DNA of 64,000 nucleotides from Alteribacillus iranensis (GCF_900113025.1 NZ_FONT01000006.1:62001-126000), one strand, 5' to 3'. Counted from the first letter of the stretch, positions 45,443 to 52,397 are shown. Notes: a model not told the origin generated them from the letters alone. Made by a program: numbers and translations.

Positions 45443-46198
45443 CTATGGATCGCTCTCATCATGGATGACTGCCGGATTCATCCCTTCGTTATTGCTGCTG
45501 CTGTAAATATCAGGTACTTTTCCAGGAATGAATAACATTCCTACAGGCACAGTAGTCACGACGACATCGGTTTTCGTCGCAAAGGGGATGATCACTTCTA
45601 CATCGACTTCTAAATCTAAGGACACACGGACCCATGTATTGTTGATACCTTTTTCTTTTATGCTCTCATTTAATTCTACATCAACATCCCCAATGGCAGT
45701 TAGTTGAATAGGTATTAAAGGTCCTAATTGAGCTAATAATGCGTTATTCGTTGCTCTGCCTAATGGAATACTGTAGAGAGCACCTTCTTCACCACTAGTG
45801 GAATGAGCAACAATCCCTGAGCTCCCTTCTGGTACTTGGCCCCGTTCCATTTTCATCAAATAGTGCTGTGCCTCGTTAACCGCATTGGTAACTACGCGAT
45901 TGTACACGGTCCCGTCAAATCCGATGGAGACAATCTCTCCATCTTCATCTTTTTCTATCTCGATTAATTCATTCATGTCCACGTCTTCAACGGTTTTCGA
46001 TACGGCGTGATTGATGGCGGAGGTTGCGATTTTTTGTGTTTCCATTGTAGCAATATGCATAAGAGTTGCCGCAATCTGTTGGTTCACCAACCAGATTCCT
46101 TGCGCGGTGAGGAGTCCAAATATTAGCAAAGAGATCAATAACACTTTTTTAAAAGATAAGGGACGTGGAGCGGGAGCACGAAATTGACGTTTTCTCAC
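45443..46198 (-). CDS. yunB: Sporulation protein YunB
   Basis: 251 residues. GGGGAGG lies 6 bases before a GTG at 46198; ATGs at 46204 and 46213 overlap or precede that site. One membrane helix near the N-terminus (VLLISLLIFGLLTAQGIWLV), then an extracytoplasmic domain ending PVGMLFIPGKVPDIYSSSN. YunB is a sigma-E-controlled protein needed for normal sporulation in B. subtilis. A sigma-E-type promoter is visible upstream. Confidence 0.87.
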   Translation of the reverse strand: MRKRQFRAPAPRPLSFKKVLLISLLIFGLLTAQGIWLVNQQIAATLMHIATMETQKIATSAINHAVSKTVEDVDMNELIEIEKDEDGEIVSIGFDGTVYNRVVTNAVNEAQHYLMKMERGQVPEGSSGIVAHSTSGEEGALYSIPLGRATNNALLAQLGPLIPIQLTAIGDVDVELNESIKEKGINNTWVRVSLDLEVDVEVIIPFATKTDVVVTTVPVGMLFIPGKVPDIYSSSNNEGMNPAVIHDESDP

Positions 46199-46219
46199 AG
46201 GCATCCTCCCCATGTTTTC

Positions 46220-46246
46220 AATGTATGTGGGGAGTAGAGGTACTAT
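46220..46246 (-). promoter_or_regulatory. Candidate sigma-E promoter for yunB
   Basis: On the minus strand ATA (46244-46246, in GAATAGT) is followed after 16 bases by CATACATT (46220-46227), fitting ATA-N16-CATANNNT. The expected transcript start is only a few bases before the ribosome site. Confidence 0.6.
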
Positions 46247-46282
46247 TCTTCATATAGCTTAATACTCCAGCTAATTCATGGG

Positions 46283-46310
46283 TTGCATTTTTATATTGTT
46301 GTGATATAAT
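46283..46310 (+). promoter_or_regulatory. ssrA promoter
   Basis: -35 TTGCAT (46283-46288), extended -10 TGATATAAT (-10 46305-46310), spacer 16. It lies about 20 bases upstream of the mature tmRNA 5' end. Confidence 0.8.
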
Positions 46311-46330
46311 AGCATTCCAGCTAAAAATAC

Positions 46331-46694
46331 GGGGACGACACGGCTTCGACAGGGATAGGTCGAGCTTAAGTCGCGAGCCGAGCTAGGCAGTCTCGAAAAA
46401 GGCCTACGCCAATAATAACTGGCAAATCAGAACAAAACCTCGCAGTAGCTGCGTAAGTAGTTACTAGCGGATCCCGCTCTCCATCGCCCATGTGGAGTGA
46501 CCGGGGTCTCACTAATGAGTGGGCTACGCTGTCCAGCCGCCGTCTGAGGCTGGCAGAAGAGATTAATCAGACTAGCCTTACCAAGGCCCGTCACTAGGCC
46601 AAGGTAACGGTGAATGATAATATAGTGACTACGCTCGTAGAAGCTTAAGTGCCGATATCTCTGGACGTGGGTTCGATTCCCACCGTCTCCACCA
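46331..46694 (+). ncRNA. ssrA: Transfer-messenger RNA (tmRNA)
   Basis: The 5' end GGGGACGACACGGCTTCGAC and the 3' end with GTGGGTTCGATTCCCACCGT (T-arm) plus CTCCACCA form the tRNA-like domain; the acceptor stem pairs GGGGACG with CGTCTCC. The resume codon is GGC at 46431 and the tag frame ends TAA at 46454-46456. The encoded tag is GKSEQNLAVAA, added after the charged Ala, giving AGKSEQNLAVAA. Length 364 fits Bacillus. It rescues stalled ribosomes and marks proteins for ClpXP. Confidence 0.97.
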
Positions 46695-46736
46695 TACATA
46701 GCTTACAGTACAGACATCATCATTATATAGAAGGAA

Positions 46737-46773
46737 AGCATAAAATTTCGTTTTGAAATTTTATGCTTTTTTT
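46737..46773 (+). terminator. ssrA terminator
   Basis: AGCATAAAATTTC (46737-46749) pairs perfectly with GAAATTTTATGCT (46755-46767), followed by a T-run. Confidence 0.92.
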
Positions 46774-46924
46774 GTAGCTCGTTCTTATTGTTTTTGGCTC
46801 TATATTAATTGCAGAACTTAGTTTATGGCAAAACCCCATTCAAAAAGGGTGACAAAGCCCTTATGAATACAAGGCGGGAGAGGCAAGGTGCTTTGTGAAA
46901 CATTTTAGAGGGAGGAATAGGAAC

Positions 46925-46977
46925 AAAAAAGACTGTATGGAAAGATCAAGTTATGACCTTTGCATACAGTCTTTTTT
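46925..46977. terminator. Terminator for the PfpI-family gene (minus strand)
   Basis: AAAAAAGACTGTATG (46925-46939) pairs with CATACAGTCTTTTTT (46963-46977). The minus-strand reading ends in T-run right after the PfpI stop at 46987. Confidence 0.85.
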
Positions 46978-46986
46978 GTTAGACGT

Positions 46987-47496
46987 TTATTTTAATAACT
47001 TTAATGATTCACGGTTAAAAGCAGGAAGGTCATCTGGTGTTCTGCTTGTAACAAGGTTACCATCGACAACGACCTCTTCGTCTTTTACAGTTGCCCCTGC
47101 ATTCTCTAAATCTTTCCTAACAGAAACAAAGCTGGTTACTTCTTTTCCTTTTAATAAATCGGTCTCTACTAGGAATTGAGGACCGTGACAAATGGCGAAA
47201 ACTGGTTTTTCAGCTTCCATAAAGGCTTTCGCAAAGTCGCCGTTTTTTGGATTGATCCGGAGAAGGTCTGGAGAGAAACCGCCAGGAACTAACAATGCAT
47301 CATAGTCGCTTGCCTTTGCTTCGTCTATTCCTTTATCTGCTGTTAGTTCATCTCCATTTTTTCCTTTTATGGTTTTACCTGCCTCATCACTAATAATTTC
47401 TGCCTTGTGGCCAGCATCCTCATATGCTTTTACAGGATCTGTCAATTCTATTTCTTCAACCATATCAGTCACTAGTACAGCAATTCGTTTTGACAT
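46987..47496 (-). CDS. DJ-1/PfpI-family protein (YfkM/YraA-like)
   Basis: 169 residues from the ATG at 47496, preceded by GAAGGGAGAAG. The frame extends upstream but that part is not family-like. The class I amidotransferase-like fold has the nucleophile elbow AICHGPQ, and GGFSPDLLR and FVSVRKDLENAGA regions typical of general stress protein 18/YfkM/YraA. Family members protect against aldehydes or act as proteases or deglycases; which applies here is unknown. Divergent from the pyruvate oxidase gene. Confidence 0.9.
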   Translation of the reverse strand: MSKRIAVLVTDMVEEIELTDPVKAYEDAGHKAEIISDEAGKTIKGKNGDELTADKGIDEAKASDYDALLVPGGFSPDLLRINPKNGDFAKAFMEAEKPVFAICHGPQFLVETDLLKGKEVTSFVSVRKDLENAGATVKDEEVVVDGNLVTSRTPDDLPAFNRESLKLLK

Positions 47497-47648
47497 ATTA
47501 TCTTCTCCCTTCATTGAATCTATAGTAATGATAACGAAATTTATTTGTTCTGTGAAGGAAAGAGCACTGAGCCAATCATAGAAGAGAAGCCATACGATAG
47601 ACGGATACAAGTAGGAAAAGGTTATTCAAAAGAAAATGCGTGTGTTTT

Positions 47649-47675
47649 GTTTATATATGTGATACAGAGGGGTAT
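47649..47675 (+). promoter_or_regulatory. Candidate sigma-B promoter for pyruvate oxidase operon
   Basis: GTTTAT (47649-47654), 15-base spacer, GGGTAT (47670-47675), matching GTTTAA-N12-15-GGGTAT with one change. The B. subtilis homolog ydaP belongs to the sigma-B general stress regulon. Confidence 0.75.
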
Positions 47676-47745
47676 TTGCTTATTAAGCAGGATATGAAAA
47701 TCGTTCCCTGCTATGTCTATCATTAGGTTGAAAAGGAGAGAGAGC

Positions 47746-49374
47746 ATGTCTCATGTAATGGCAGGTGAAGCAGCAACTCAGATATTAAAAGACTGGAACG
47801 TTGATCATATTTATGGAATGCCAGGTGATTCAATTAATGAGTTCGTAGAGTATTTAAGGCAAGAGAAGAATGAGATAGATTTTATACAGGTGAGGCATGA
47901 AGAAGTAGGAGCGCTTGCAGCTTCGGCATATGCTAAGCTAACAGGAAACATTGGCGCATGTTTGTCTATTGGCGGCCCAGGAGCGATACACTTATTAAAT
48001 GGTCTATATGATGCAAAAGCTGATGGGGCACCCGTTCTTGTTTTAGCTGGTCAAGTGCCGACGACAGAGATAGGGATGGATGCTTTCCAAGAAGTAGATT
48101 TAACAAGGTTATTCGATGACGTAGCTGTATTTAACCAAAGAGTCCCGACGCCCGATTCTTTCCCGAAATTATTGAATCAAGCTATTCGAAGTGCCTATAC
48201 TTATAACGGAGTAGCTGTTTTAGTACTGCCTGATAATATCACTTCTCATATGGTAAAAGAAGAGACAGAACAAACTTCTTCCATTTACTCTGTCCCAATG
48301 TCTCGTCCAGCAGATAGCGATGTGAAGAGGGCAGTGACTTCTATTGAAAATGCGACACGTCCAGTCATTTTAGCTGGAAATGGTACAAAAAAGGCGAGAC
48401 AAGAACTAGAAAAATTTGCCGAGAAAATAAAAGCTCCGATCATTTTTACTTTGCCATCTAAAGGCGTCTTAGCAGACACTCATCCGTACAATTTAGGCCA
48501 GTTAGGTGACTTAGGAACGAAGCCGGCATATCATGCTGTTCAAGATGCGGATATATTAATTATGATTGGAACATCCTATCCTTATCGAGATTATTTACCG
48601 GAGTCAACGCCTGCCATCCAAATCGATAACAACCCTGATGTGATTGGAAAACGTTACCCCGTTCATATCGGTTTAGCGGGGGACACAGGGGAAACGTTAA
48701 CTTTGTTGTTAGAGGAGATACAGACGAATAGTAATAGTGAATTTCTTAATCATTCTCAGAGAGAAAAGATGAAGTGGGATAGGCATCTTGAGGAAGTGGT
48801 AAACAATAGTAAAGAGCCTTTGAAAGCTCCTTACGTTATATCTCAGTTATCACAAGTCATCGAGGACCATGCTACTGTATCCGTTGATGTTGGAAATGTG
48901 ACGGTATGGATGGCAAGATACTTTCCATTTACACATCACAAGTTTGTCATATCCAGTTGGATGGCTACAATGGGGTGCGGACTACCTGGAGCGATAGCAG
49001 GCAAATTGGCTTACCCTGATCGCCAGTCCATCGCGGTATGTGGAGACGGTGGTTTTAGTATGATCATGCATGATTTCCTAACAGCTCTTAAATACGAATT
49101 ACCTATCATGGTAGTTATTCTAAATAACTCACAAATCGCAATGATTACATCTGAACAGGAAGAAGCAGGAAATCCTTCGTATGAGACAAACTTAGAAAAC
49201 ATGGATTTTGCTTTGTTCGCTGAGGCTTGTGGAGGGGTAGGTTATCGAGTAGATCATTACAAAGAGGTGTCATCTGTATTTGAAAAAGCTTCGAAAGAAG
49301 TAAAACCCGTTATCGTAGACGTTAGGATAAAAGATGAAAAAGCTCAACCGGGTCATACCCACCAATACGAATAA
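47746..49374 (+). CDS. ydaP: Pyruvate oxidase-type ThDP enzyme (YdaP-like)
   Basis: 542 residues from the ATG at 47746 with AAAGGAGAG upstream; an earlier in-frame ATG at 47713 is not family-like. The catalytic Glu is in VRHEEVGALAASAYA, the FAD/central domain follows, and the ThDP motif is CGDGGFSMIMHDF...NNSQ. The ending KAQPGHTHQYE is short, without an obvious membrane-binding tail as in E. coli PoxB. It would convert pyruvate to acetate or acetyl phosphate under stress. Fifteen bases downstream is the thioredoxin-like gene. Confidence 0.9.
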   Translation: MSHVMAGEAATQILKDWNVDHIYGMPGDSINEFVEYLRQEKNEIDFIQVRHEEVGALAASAYAKLTGNIGACLSIGGPGAIHLLNGLYDAKADGAPVLVLAGQVPTTEIGMDAFQEVDLTRLFDDVAVFNQRVPTPDSFPKLLNQAIRSAYTYNGVAVLVLPDNITSHMVKEETEQTSSIYSVPMSRPADSDVKRAVTSIENATRPVILAGNGTKKARQELEKFAEKIKAPIIFTLPSKGVLADTHPYNLGQLGDLGTKPAYHAVQDADILIMIGTSYPYRDYLPESTPAIQIDNNPDVIGKRYPVHIGLAGDTGETLTLLLEEIQTNSNSEFLNHSQREKMKWDRHLEEVVNNSKEPLKAPYVISQLSQVIEDHATVSVDVGNVTVWMARYFPFTHHKFVISSWMATMGCGLPGAIAGKLAYPDRQSIAVCGDGGFSMIMHDFLTALKYELPIMVVILNNSQIAMITSEQEEAGNPSYETNLENMDFALFAEACGGVGYRVDHYKEVSSVFEKASKEVKPVIVDVRIKDEKAQPGHTHQYE

Positions 49375-49389
49375 GGAAGGAAGATGGAC

Positions 49390-49710
49390 GTGAAAGACAT
49401 AACATCTATGGAAGAACTAAGGTCTTTTGTAAATAATACACCGTTATCACTCTTGTTTGTAGGGGCAGAACAATGATCAGTCTGTCACAGTTTACTTCCT
49501 CAGGTGGAGGAAATGTTAACAGAATTTCCAAAGGTACAGGCAAGAAAAACCAATGTTAACCATGTAACCGAAGTAGCCGGATACCTTGAAGTATTCACAG
49601 CGCCTGCAATTTTTATCTTTATGAATGGACAAGAAGTTTATCGAGGGGCACGTTTTATACCAGTAAATGAGCTGAAACAACGAATCGAACGAATATATAG
49701 TAATTTTTAA
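49390..49710 (+). CDS. Thioredoxin-like protein with in-frame TGA at the first CxxC position (candidate selenoprotein, or pseudogene)
   Basis: Read from the GTG at 49390 (GGAAGG 8 bases upstream; an ATG at 49384 is also possible), the frame gives VKDITSMEELRSFVNNTPLS and LLFVGAEQ, then TGA at 49474-49476, then SVCHSLLPQVEEML, and runs on unbroken to TAA, 106 residues in all. The C-terminal part has thioredoxin features: VNHVTEVAGYLEVFTAPAIF with the cis-Pro site (AP) and NGQEVYRGARFIP. The TGA sits exactly where CxxC thioredoxins have the nucleophilic Cys, giving UxxC if read as selenocysteine. No other stop or frameshift is present. Without recoding, only a fragment restarting at GTG 49504 or ATG 49513 could be made, lacking the active site. 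A possible SECIS hairpin is at 49496-49512. It follows the stress-type pyruvate oxidase gene as a likely second cistron. Confidence 0.7.
49496..49512 (+). promoter_or_regulatory. Candidate bacterial SECIS hairpin
   Basis: TTCCTC (49496-49501) pairs with GAGGAA (49507-49512) around a 5-nt loop AGGTG. The loop GG lies 26 bases after the in-frame TGA. Bacterial SECIS elements are small hairpins within the coding region just after UGA, with a G near the start of the apical loop. Confidence 0.5.
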
Positions 49711-49744
49711 CATGTAAATACTGCTATTATAACTGTGTAAATGA

Positions 49745-49775
49745 AACAGTGGGGAAGATTCTCCACTGTTTTTTC
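49745..49775 (+). terminator. Terminator after the thioredoxin-like gene
   Basis: AACAGTGG (49745-49752) pairs with CCACTGTT (49763-49770), followed by a T-run. Confidence 0.85.
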
Positions 49776-49796
49776 TTTCGGAGAGAACCAAACAAC

Positions 49797-49805
49797 TGGT
49801 ATAAT
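49797..49805 (+). promoter_or_regulatory. Extended -10 for the zupT leader
   Basis: TGGTATAAT with -10 at 49800-49805; a -35 is poor (TTTCGG at 49777-49782, spacer 17). Transcription from here would make a leader of about 370 bases. Confidence 0.5.
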
Positions 49806-49819
49806 AGACGTATAGTTTT

Positions 49820-49996
49820 CCTAAAGGATAAATTATTTCCCTAAGGAAAAAAACGTAGGAGAAGACCTTTAGGAATTAGACAACATAGCTAACGATTAAT
49901 TAAGCAGTTTCCAGTAATTACACGGTAGCTGGCTGTCTGTCCCTGTTCTCGGGTGGAGCATGTACTAATGGTATGGAATGTACGCAATTGTCTAAT
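49820..49996 (+). ncRNA. Possible structured 5' leader of the ZIP transporter gene
   Basis: Two separate pairings: CCTAAAGG (49820-49827) with CCTTTAGG (49866-49873), enclosing TTTCC/GGAAA; then ATTAGACAA (49875-49883) with TTGTCTAAT (49988-49996), a perfect 9-bp closing stem around about 104 bases that contain a CAG-CCAG/CTGG-CTG stem (around 49906-49936). No known riboswitch consensus is recognised. The remaining 49997-50183 shows nothing clear. Confidence 0.45.
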
Positions 49997-50183
49997 ACTT
50001 GGTTCTTCGTTCCTTGAGAATTAATTTCAAAGGGTCAACATTACAGAAAATATATTGTCTAACCACTATACTGTGTAATCAGAGGGTCTCTCTCTTCTCA
50101 TTTTTGGACAGTGACTTGAATAAAATGAAAAGGACAGAGGGAGCATTCTCGCTTAAACGATATAAACCAGGGGAGAATAGAAA

Positions 50184-50993
50184 GTGACAGAGAATTTATT
50201 ACTCGCATTTGGACTCACATTGATAGCTGGACTAGCCACAGGGATAGGGAGTATATTGGCTTTCTTTACATCATCCACGAATACAAAGTTTTTATCACTC
50301 GCGCTTGGCTTTTCTGCTGGTGTGATGATTTATGTCTCTATGATCGAAATTTTCGTGAAGGCCGAAGAGGCATTAGTGTCATACGCAGGCCCTGGAACAG
50401 GGAATTGGCTGACAGTTGGTGGTTTTTTCGGTGGAATACTTATCATCGCTCTTATTGATAAATTTATTCCCAAAAGCGGGAATCCTCATGAAGTGAAAAA
50501 AGTAGAGGAAGTAAAAAGTGTTGGCAAAAAAGTGAAAGATCCAGAATTATTAAAGATGGGGACTTTTACGGCGTTAGCTATTGCCATCCACAACTTCCCA
50601 GAGGGTATAGCCACGTTCACATCTGCTTTGCAAGATCCCGCTCTTGGTATCGCTATTGCGGTTGCCATCGCCATTCATAATATCCCGGAAGGAATTGCCG
50701 TGTCAGTACCTGTATACTTTGCAACAAACGATAAGAAAAAAGCGTTTACCCTGTCTTTTTTATCTGGACTATCTGAACCTGTTGGAGCTGTGTTGGCTTA
50801 TTTGCTTCTTATGCCGTTTCTGAATGATATGGTATTTGGCATTATTTTTGCCGCAGTAGCGGGGATTATGGTATTTATCTCGTTGGATGAATTGCTGCCA
50901 GCGGCGCAAAAATACGATGAAGCTCACTTATCCATTTATGGTCTGATTGGTGGAATGGCTGTGATGGCCCTCAGTCTGTTAATTATGAATTGA
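50184..50993 (+). CDS. zupT: ZIP-family metal transporter ZupT
   Basis: 269 residues, GTG start with AGGGGAG upstream. Eight membrane helices, with metal-binding signatures AIHNFPEGIATF and AIHNIPEGIAVS in helices 4 and 5. Imports divalent metals such as zinc, iron or manganese. The long, possibly structured leader suggests RNA-level control. Confidence 0.92.
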   Translation: MTENLLLAFGLTLIAGLATGIGSILAFFTSSTNTKFLSLALGFSAGVMIYVSMIEIFVKAEEALVSYAGPGTGNWLTVGGFFGGILIIALIDKFIPKSGNPHEVKKVEEVKSVGKKVKDPELLKMGTFTALAIAIHNFPEGIATFTSALQDPALGIAIAVAIAIHNIPEGIAVSVPVYFATNDKKKAFTLSFLSGLSEPVGAVLAYLLLMPFLNDMVFGIIFAAVAGIMVFISLDELLPAAQKYDEAHLSIYGLIGGMAVMALSLLIMN

Positions 50994-51065
50994 TGAAAAC
51001 CTTCTTTTAAGAAATCATAGGATGGGAATGATCACTACAACGTTTGACAAAGGGAGGAGATGCAG

Positions 51066-51305
51066 ATGTCCAAACCAGGATTAAATACGTTAAAAAAGGG
51101 CACCCAGTATCCGGCAAGAGATCTCGACAGCTTTGTGAGTACAACGGAGGCTGTTGTATTGTCCACAAATGATAATGATCTCTTCACTGATCCCGATCGT
51201 CATTATGTAGTGACCCACGAATTTAATGGTTTTTTTGAGCATTCAGCGGACAACGGTGAAAAGTATTACCGTGAGAAGAAAGCATACGTTGTTGAAAAAG
51301 CATAA
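51066..51305 (+). CDS. Small hypothetical acidic protein
   Basis: 79 residues from the ATG at 51066, with GGGAGGAG about 8 bases upstream (an ATG at 51060 is too close). Hydrophilic, no membrane segment or signal; contains STNDNDLFTDPDRHYVVTHE and ends KKAYVVEKA. I do not recognise the family. A strong terminator follows, so it is a real single-gene unit. Confidence 0.75.
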   Translation: MSKPGLNTLKKGTQYPARDLDSFVSTTEAVVLSTNDNDLFTDPDRHYVVTHEFNGFFEHSADNGEKYYREKKAYVVEKA

Positions 51306-51310
51306 AGAAG

Positions 51311-51337
51311 GGCAGGGAACCCCCCCTGCCTTTTTTT
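51311..51337 (+). terminator. Terminator after 51066 gene
   Basis: GGCAGGG (51311-51317) pairs with CCCTGCC (51324-51330), then seven T. Confidence 0.9.
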
Positions 51338-51364
51338 AAGTTGAAAAAGCATTCATGGAGTGAT

Positions 51365-51512
51365 GTCTAGCTTCAGGCGCCATCGGCTCGAGGTTGCTTC
51401 AACCCGCACTGTGGCGGCACGCCTTCTCGGAGGCCCACACAACGTGGGTCAGTTCGATGTTGTCACAGGACGTGACGTTTTCTTAGTCGAACATCTTACA
51501 CGCTTTCTCTTT
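51365..51512. repeat. Bacillaceae-type intergenic repeat
   Basis: Non-coding, G+C-rich relative to surroundings, beginning GTCTAGCTTCAGGCGCCATC and ending near ACACGCTTTCTCTTTTC. The opening (TCTAGCTNCAGCGCC-like) and the ending resemble a dispersed intergenic repeat I know from several Bacillaceae genomes. Boundaries are approximate. Internal CCCACAC-AACGTGGG symmetry suggests it folds. Confidence 0.5.
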
Positions 51513-51592
51513 TCTTAATGAGAAAAATTAAATCTGAATCAGAATAGAGAAAGTTGTCTCCTCACATAATAAGCAGAACGAGGAGGGATAAC

Positions 51593-51769
51593 ATGCATCA
51601 TAACCAGGCGGATGATTTTAATCGCTACAAGGCAGCGACGCTACGACCTGAGTTACTGAAAAAGCTTACAGATTTAGAGAACGAGATTCAGGATATTTCC
51701 AATGAGGAAATCATTTTAATCGCTTATGAAGAGAAAGACACTGATAGAGGCTGGGACAAAAGTATTTAA
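51593..51769 (+). CDS. Small hypothetical protein whose C-terminus lies in a repeat
   Basis: 58 residues with an excellent ribosome site (AGGAGGG). Mostly helical and charged (AATLRPELLKKLTDLENEIQ). Family unknown. The last codons (RGWDKSI, stop) come from GAGGCTGGGACAAAA, which is one arm of the 15-bp inverted repeat described at 51747-52013. The original C-terminus may therefore have been replaced. Confidence 0.7.
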   Translation: MHHNQADDFNRYKAATLRPELLKKLTDLENEIQDISNEEIILIAYEEKDTDRGWDKSI

Positions 51770-52013
51770 ATGAAAGATAAATCCGAACAACTTATGTTGT
51801 CGCTTTGTCAAAATACTTCGCTTTCCGCGGGCACGGCTTCAGCTTCCTCGGAAAGCGAAAACGGCTTTCTTGCGGGATCTTCAGCTCGTGCTGTTCCCGC
51901 TGGAGTCTACGTATTTTGACTACGCTGATACACTGCGTTTATGAAACGGGTGACTCCTTCAACATGTGATCGTTCGTCTTTAGAGTTGACTATTCTAGTT
52001 TTGTCCCAGCCTC
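51747..52013. repeat. Inverted-repeat-bounded element (MITE-like)
   Basis: GAGGCTGGGACAAAA (51747-51761) and TTTTGTCCCAGCCTC (51999-52013) are perfect 15-bp inverted repeats 237 bases apart. The GGCTGGGACAAAA end is familiar from dispersed repeats in Firmicutes. No transposase is encoded. A second repeat (51807-51920) is nested inside. Confidence 0.65.
51807..51920. repeat. 114-bp palindromic repeat with 10-bp terminal inverted repeats
   Basis: Ends GTCAAAATAC (51807-51816) and GTATTTTGAC (51911-51920) are perfect inverted repeats. Inside, GCTTTCCG/CGGAAAGC and GCACG/CGTGC form further stems. The CTTTCCGCGGGCACGGC core is of a type dispersed in Bacillaceae. Non-coding. Confidence 0.7.
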
Positions 52014-52050
52014 CATTTTATTTTTAGGTAAACACTTCATCGTGGGTTTT

Positions 52051-52188
52051 TTAAATACGGATACCAAGGTCTAAATCTGTACCATAGTAACATGCTCCTT
52101 CAGTATAAGCTTGATTTTGATCTTCATTATTGATCCCACGAAATCTCCACGTAAAAACCACGGATAAGGACAGAGAGGAAGACAAATA
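52051..52188 (-). pseudogene. Possible gene remnant
   Basis: 45 open codons on the minus strand that end SVVFTWRFRGINNEDQNQ, AYTEGACYYGTDLDLGIRI, stop. Composition looks protein-like, but there is no start with a ribosome site and a stop lies directly upstream. It lies next to the repeat cluster, so it may be the tail of a gene removed by rearrangement. Not recognised, and chance is possible. Confidence 0.3.
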
Positions 52189-52220
52189 CTAATTTTACTT
52201 TAAATTAAGGAGGGAAGAAA

Positions 52221-52376
52221 ATGTCTTATAAAAGTGAGGGGCCTGAAGAGAAAGCTTTAAAAGAAGCAGATGGGCGTTATGTTGAGTATTCTGAAGAGCT
52301 TGCTGACACGGATGATGTGGAAGCCCAAAAAAGAGCAAAAAAAGCAGACGATCGTGTAAAAAATAGAAGACAATAA
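52221..52376 (+). CDS. Small charged hypothetical protein
   Basis: 51 residues with AAGGAGGG upstream of the ATG. Highly charged: GPEEKALKEADGRYVEYSEE, then ADTDDVEAQKRAKKADDRVK. No hydrophobic segment, so soluble and likely helical. I do not recognise it. It lies 21 bases before the MFS gene start and may be its co-transcribed leader gene. Confidence 0.65.
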   Translation: MSYKSEGPEEKALKEADGRYVEYSEELADTDDVEAQKRAKKADDRVKNRRQ

Positions 52377-52397
52377 GTGGAACAAGTGGAGGGTAAC

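Noticed and set aside
49504-49710. Short thioredoxin fragment starting at GTG 49504 as a stand-alone gene
   Set aside because: It begins in the middle of a thioredoxin fold and lacks the active-site strand. The longer frame through TGA explains the sequence better.
49999-50187. 62-codon frame ending at the zupT start
   Set aside because: TTG start without a ribosome site, composition not protein-like, and it overlaps the leader region.
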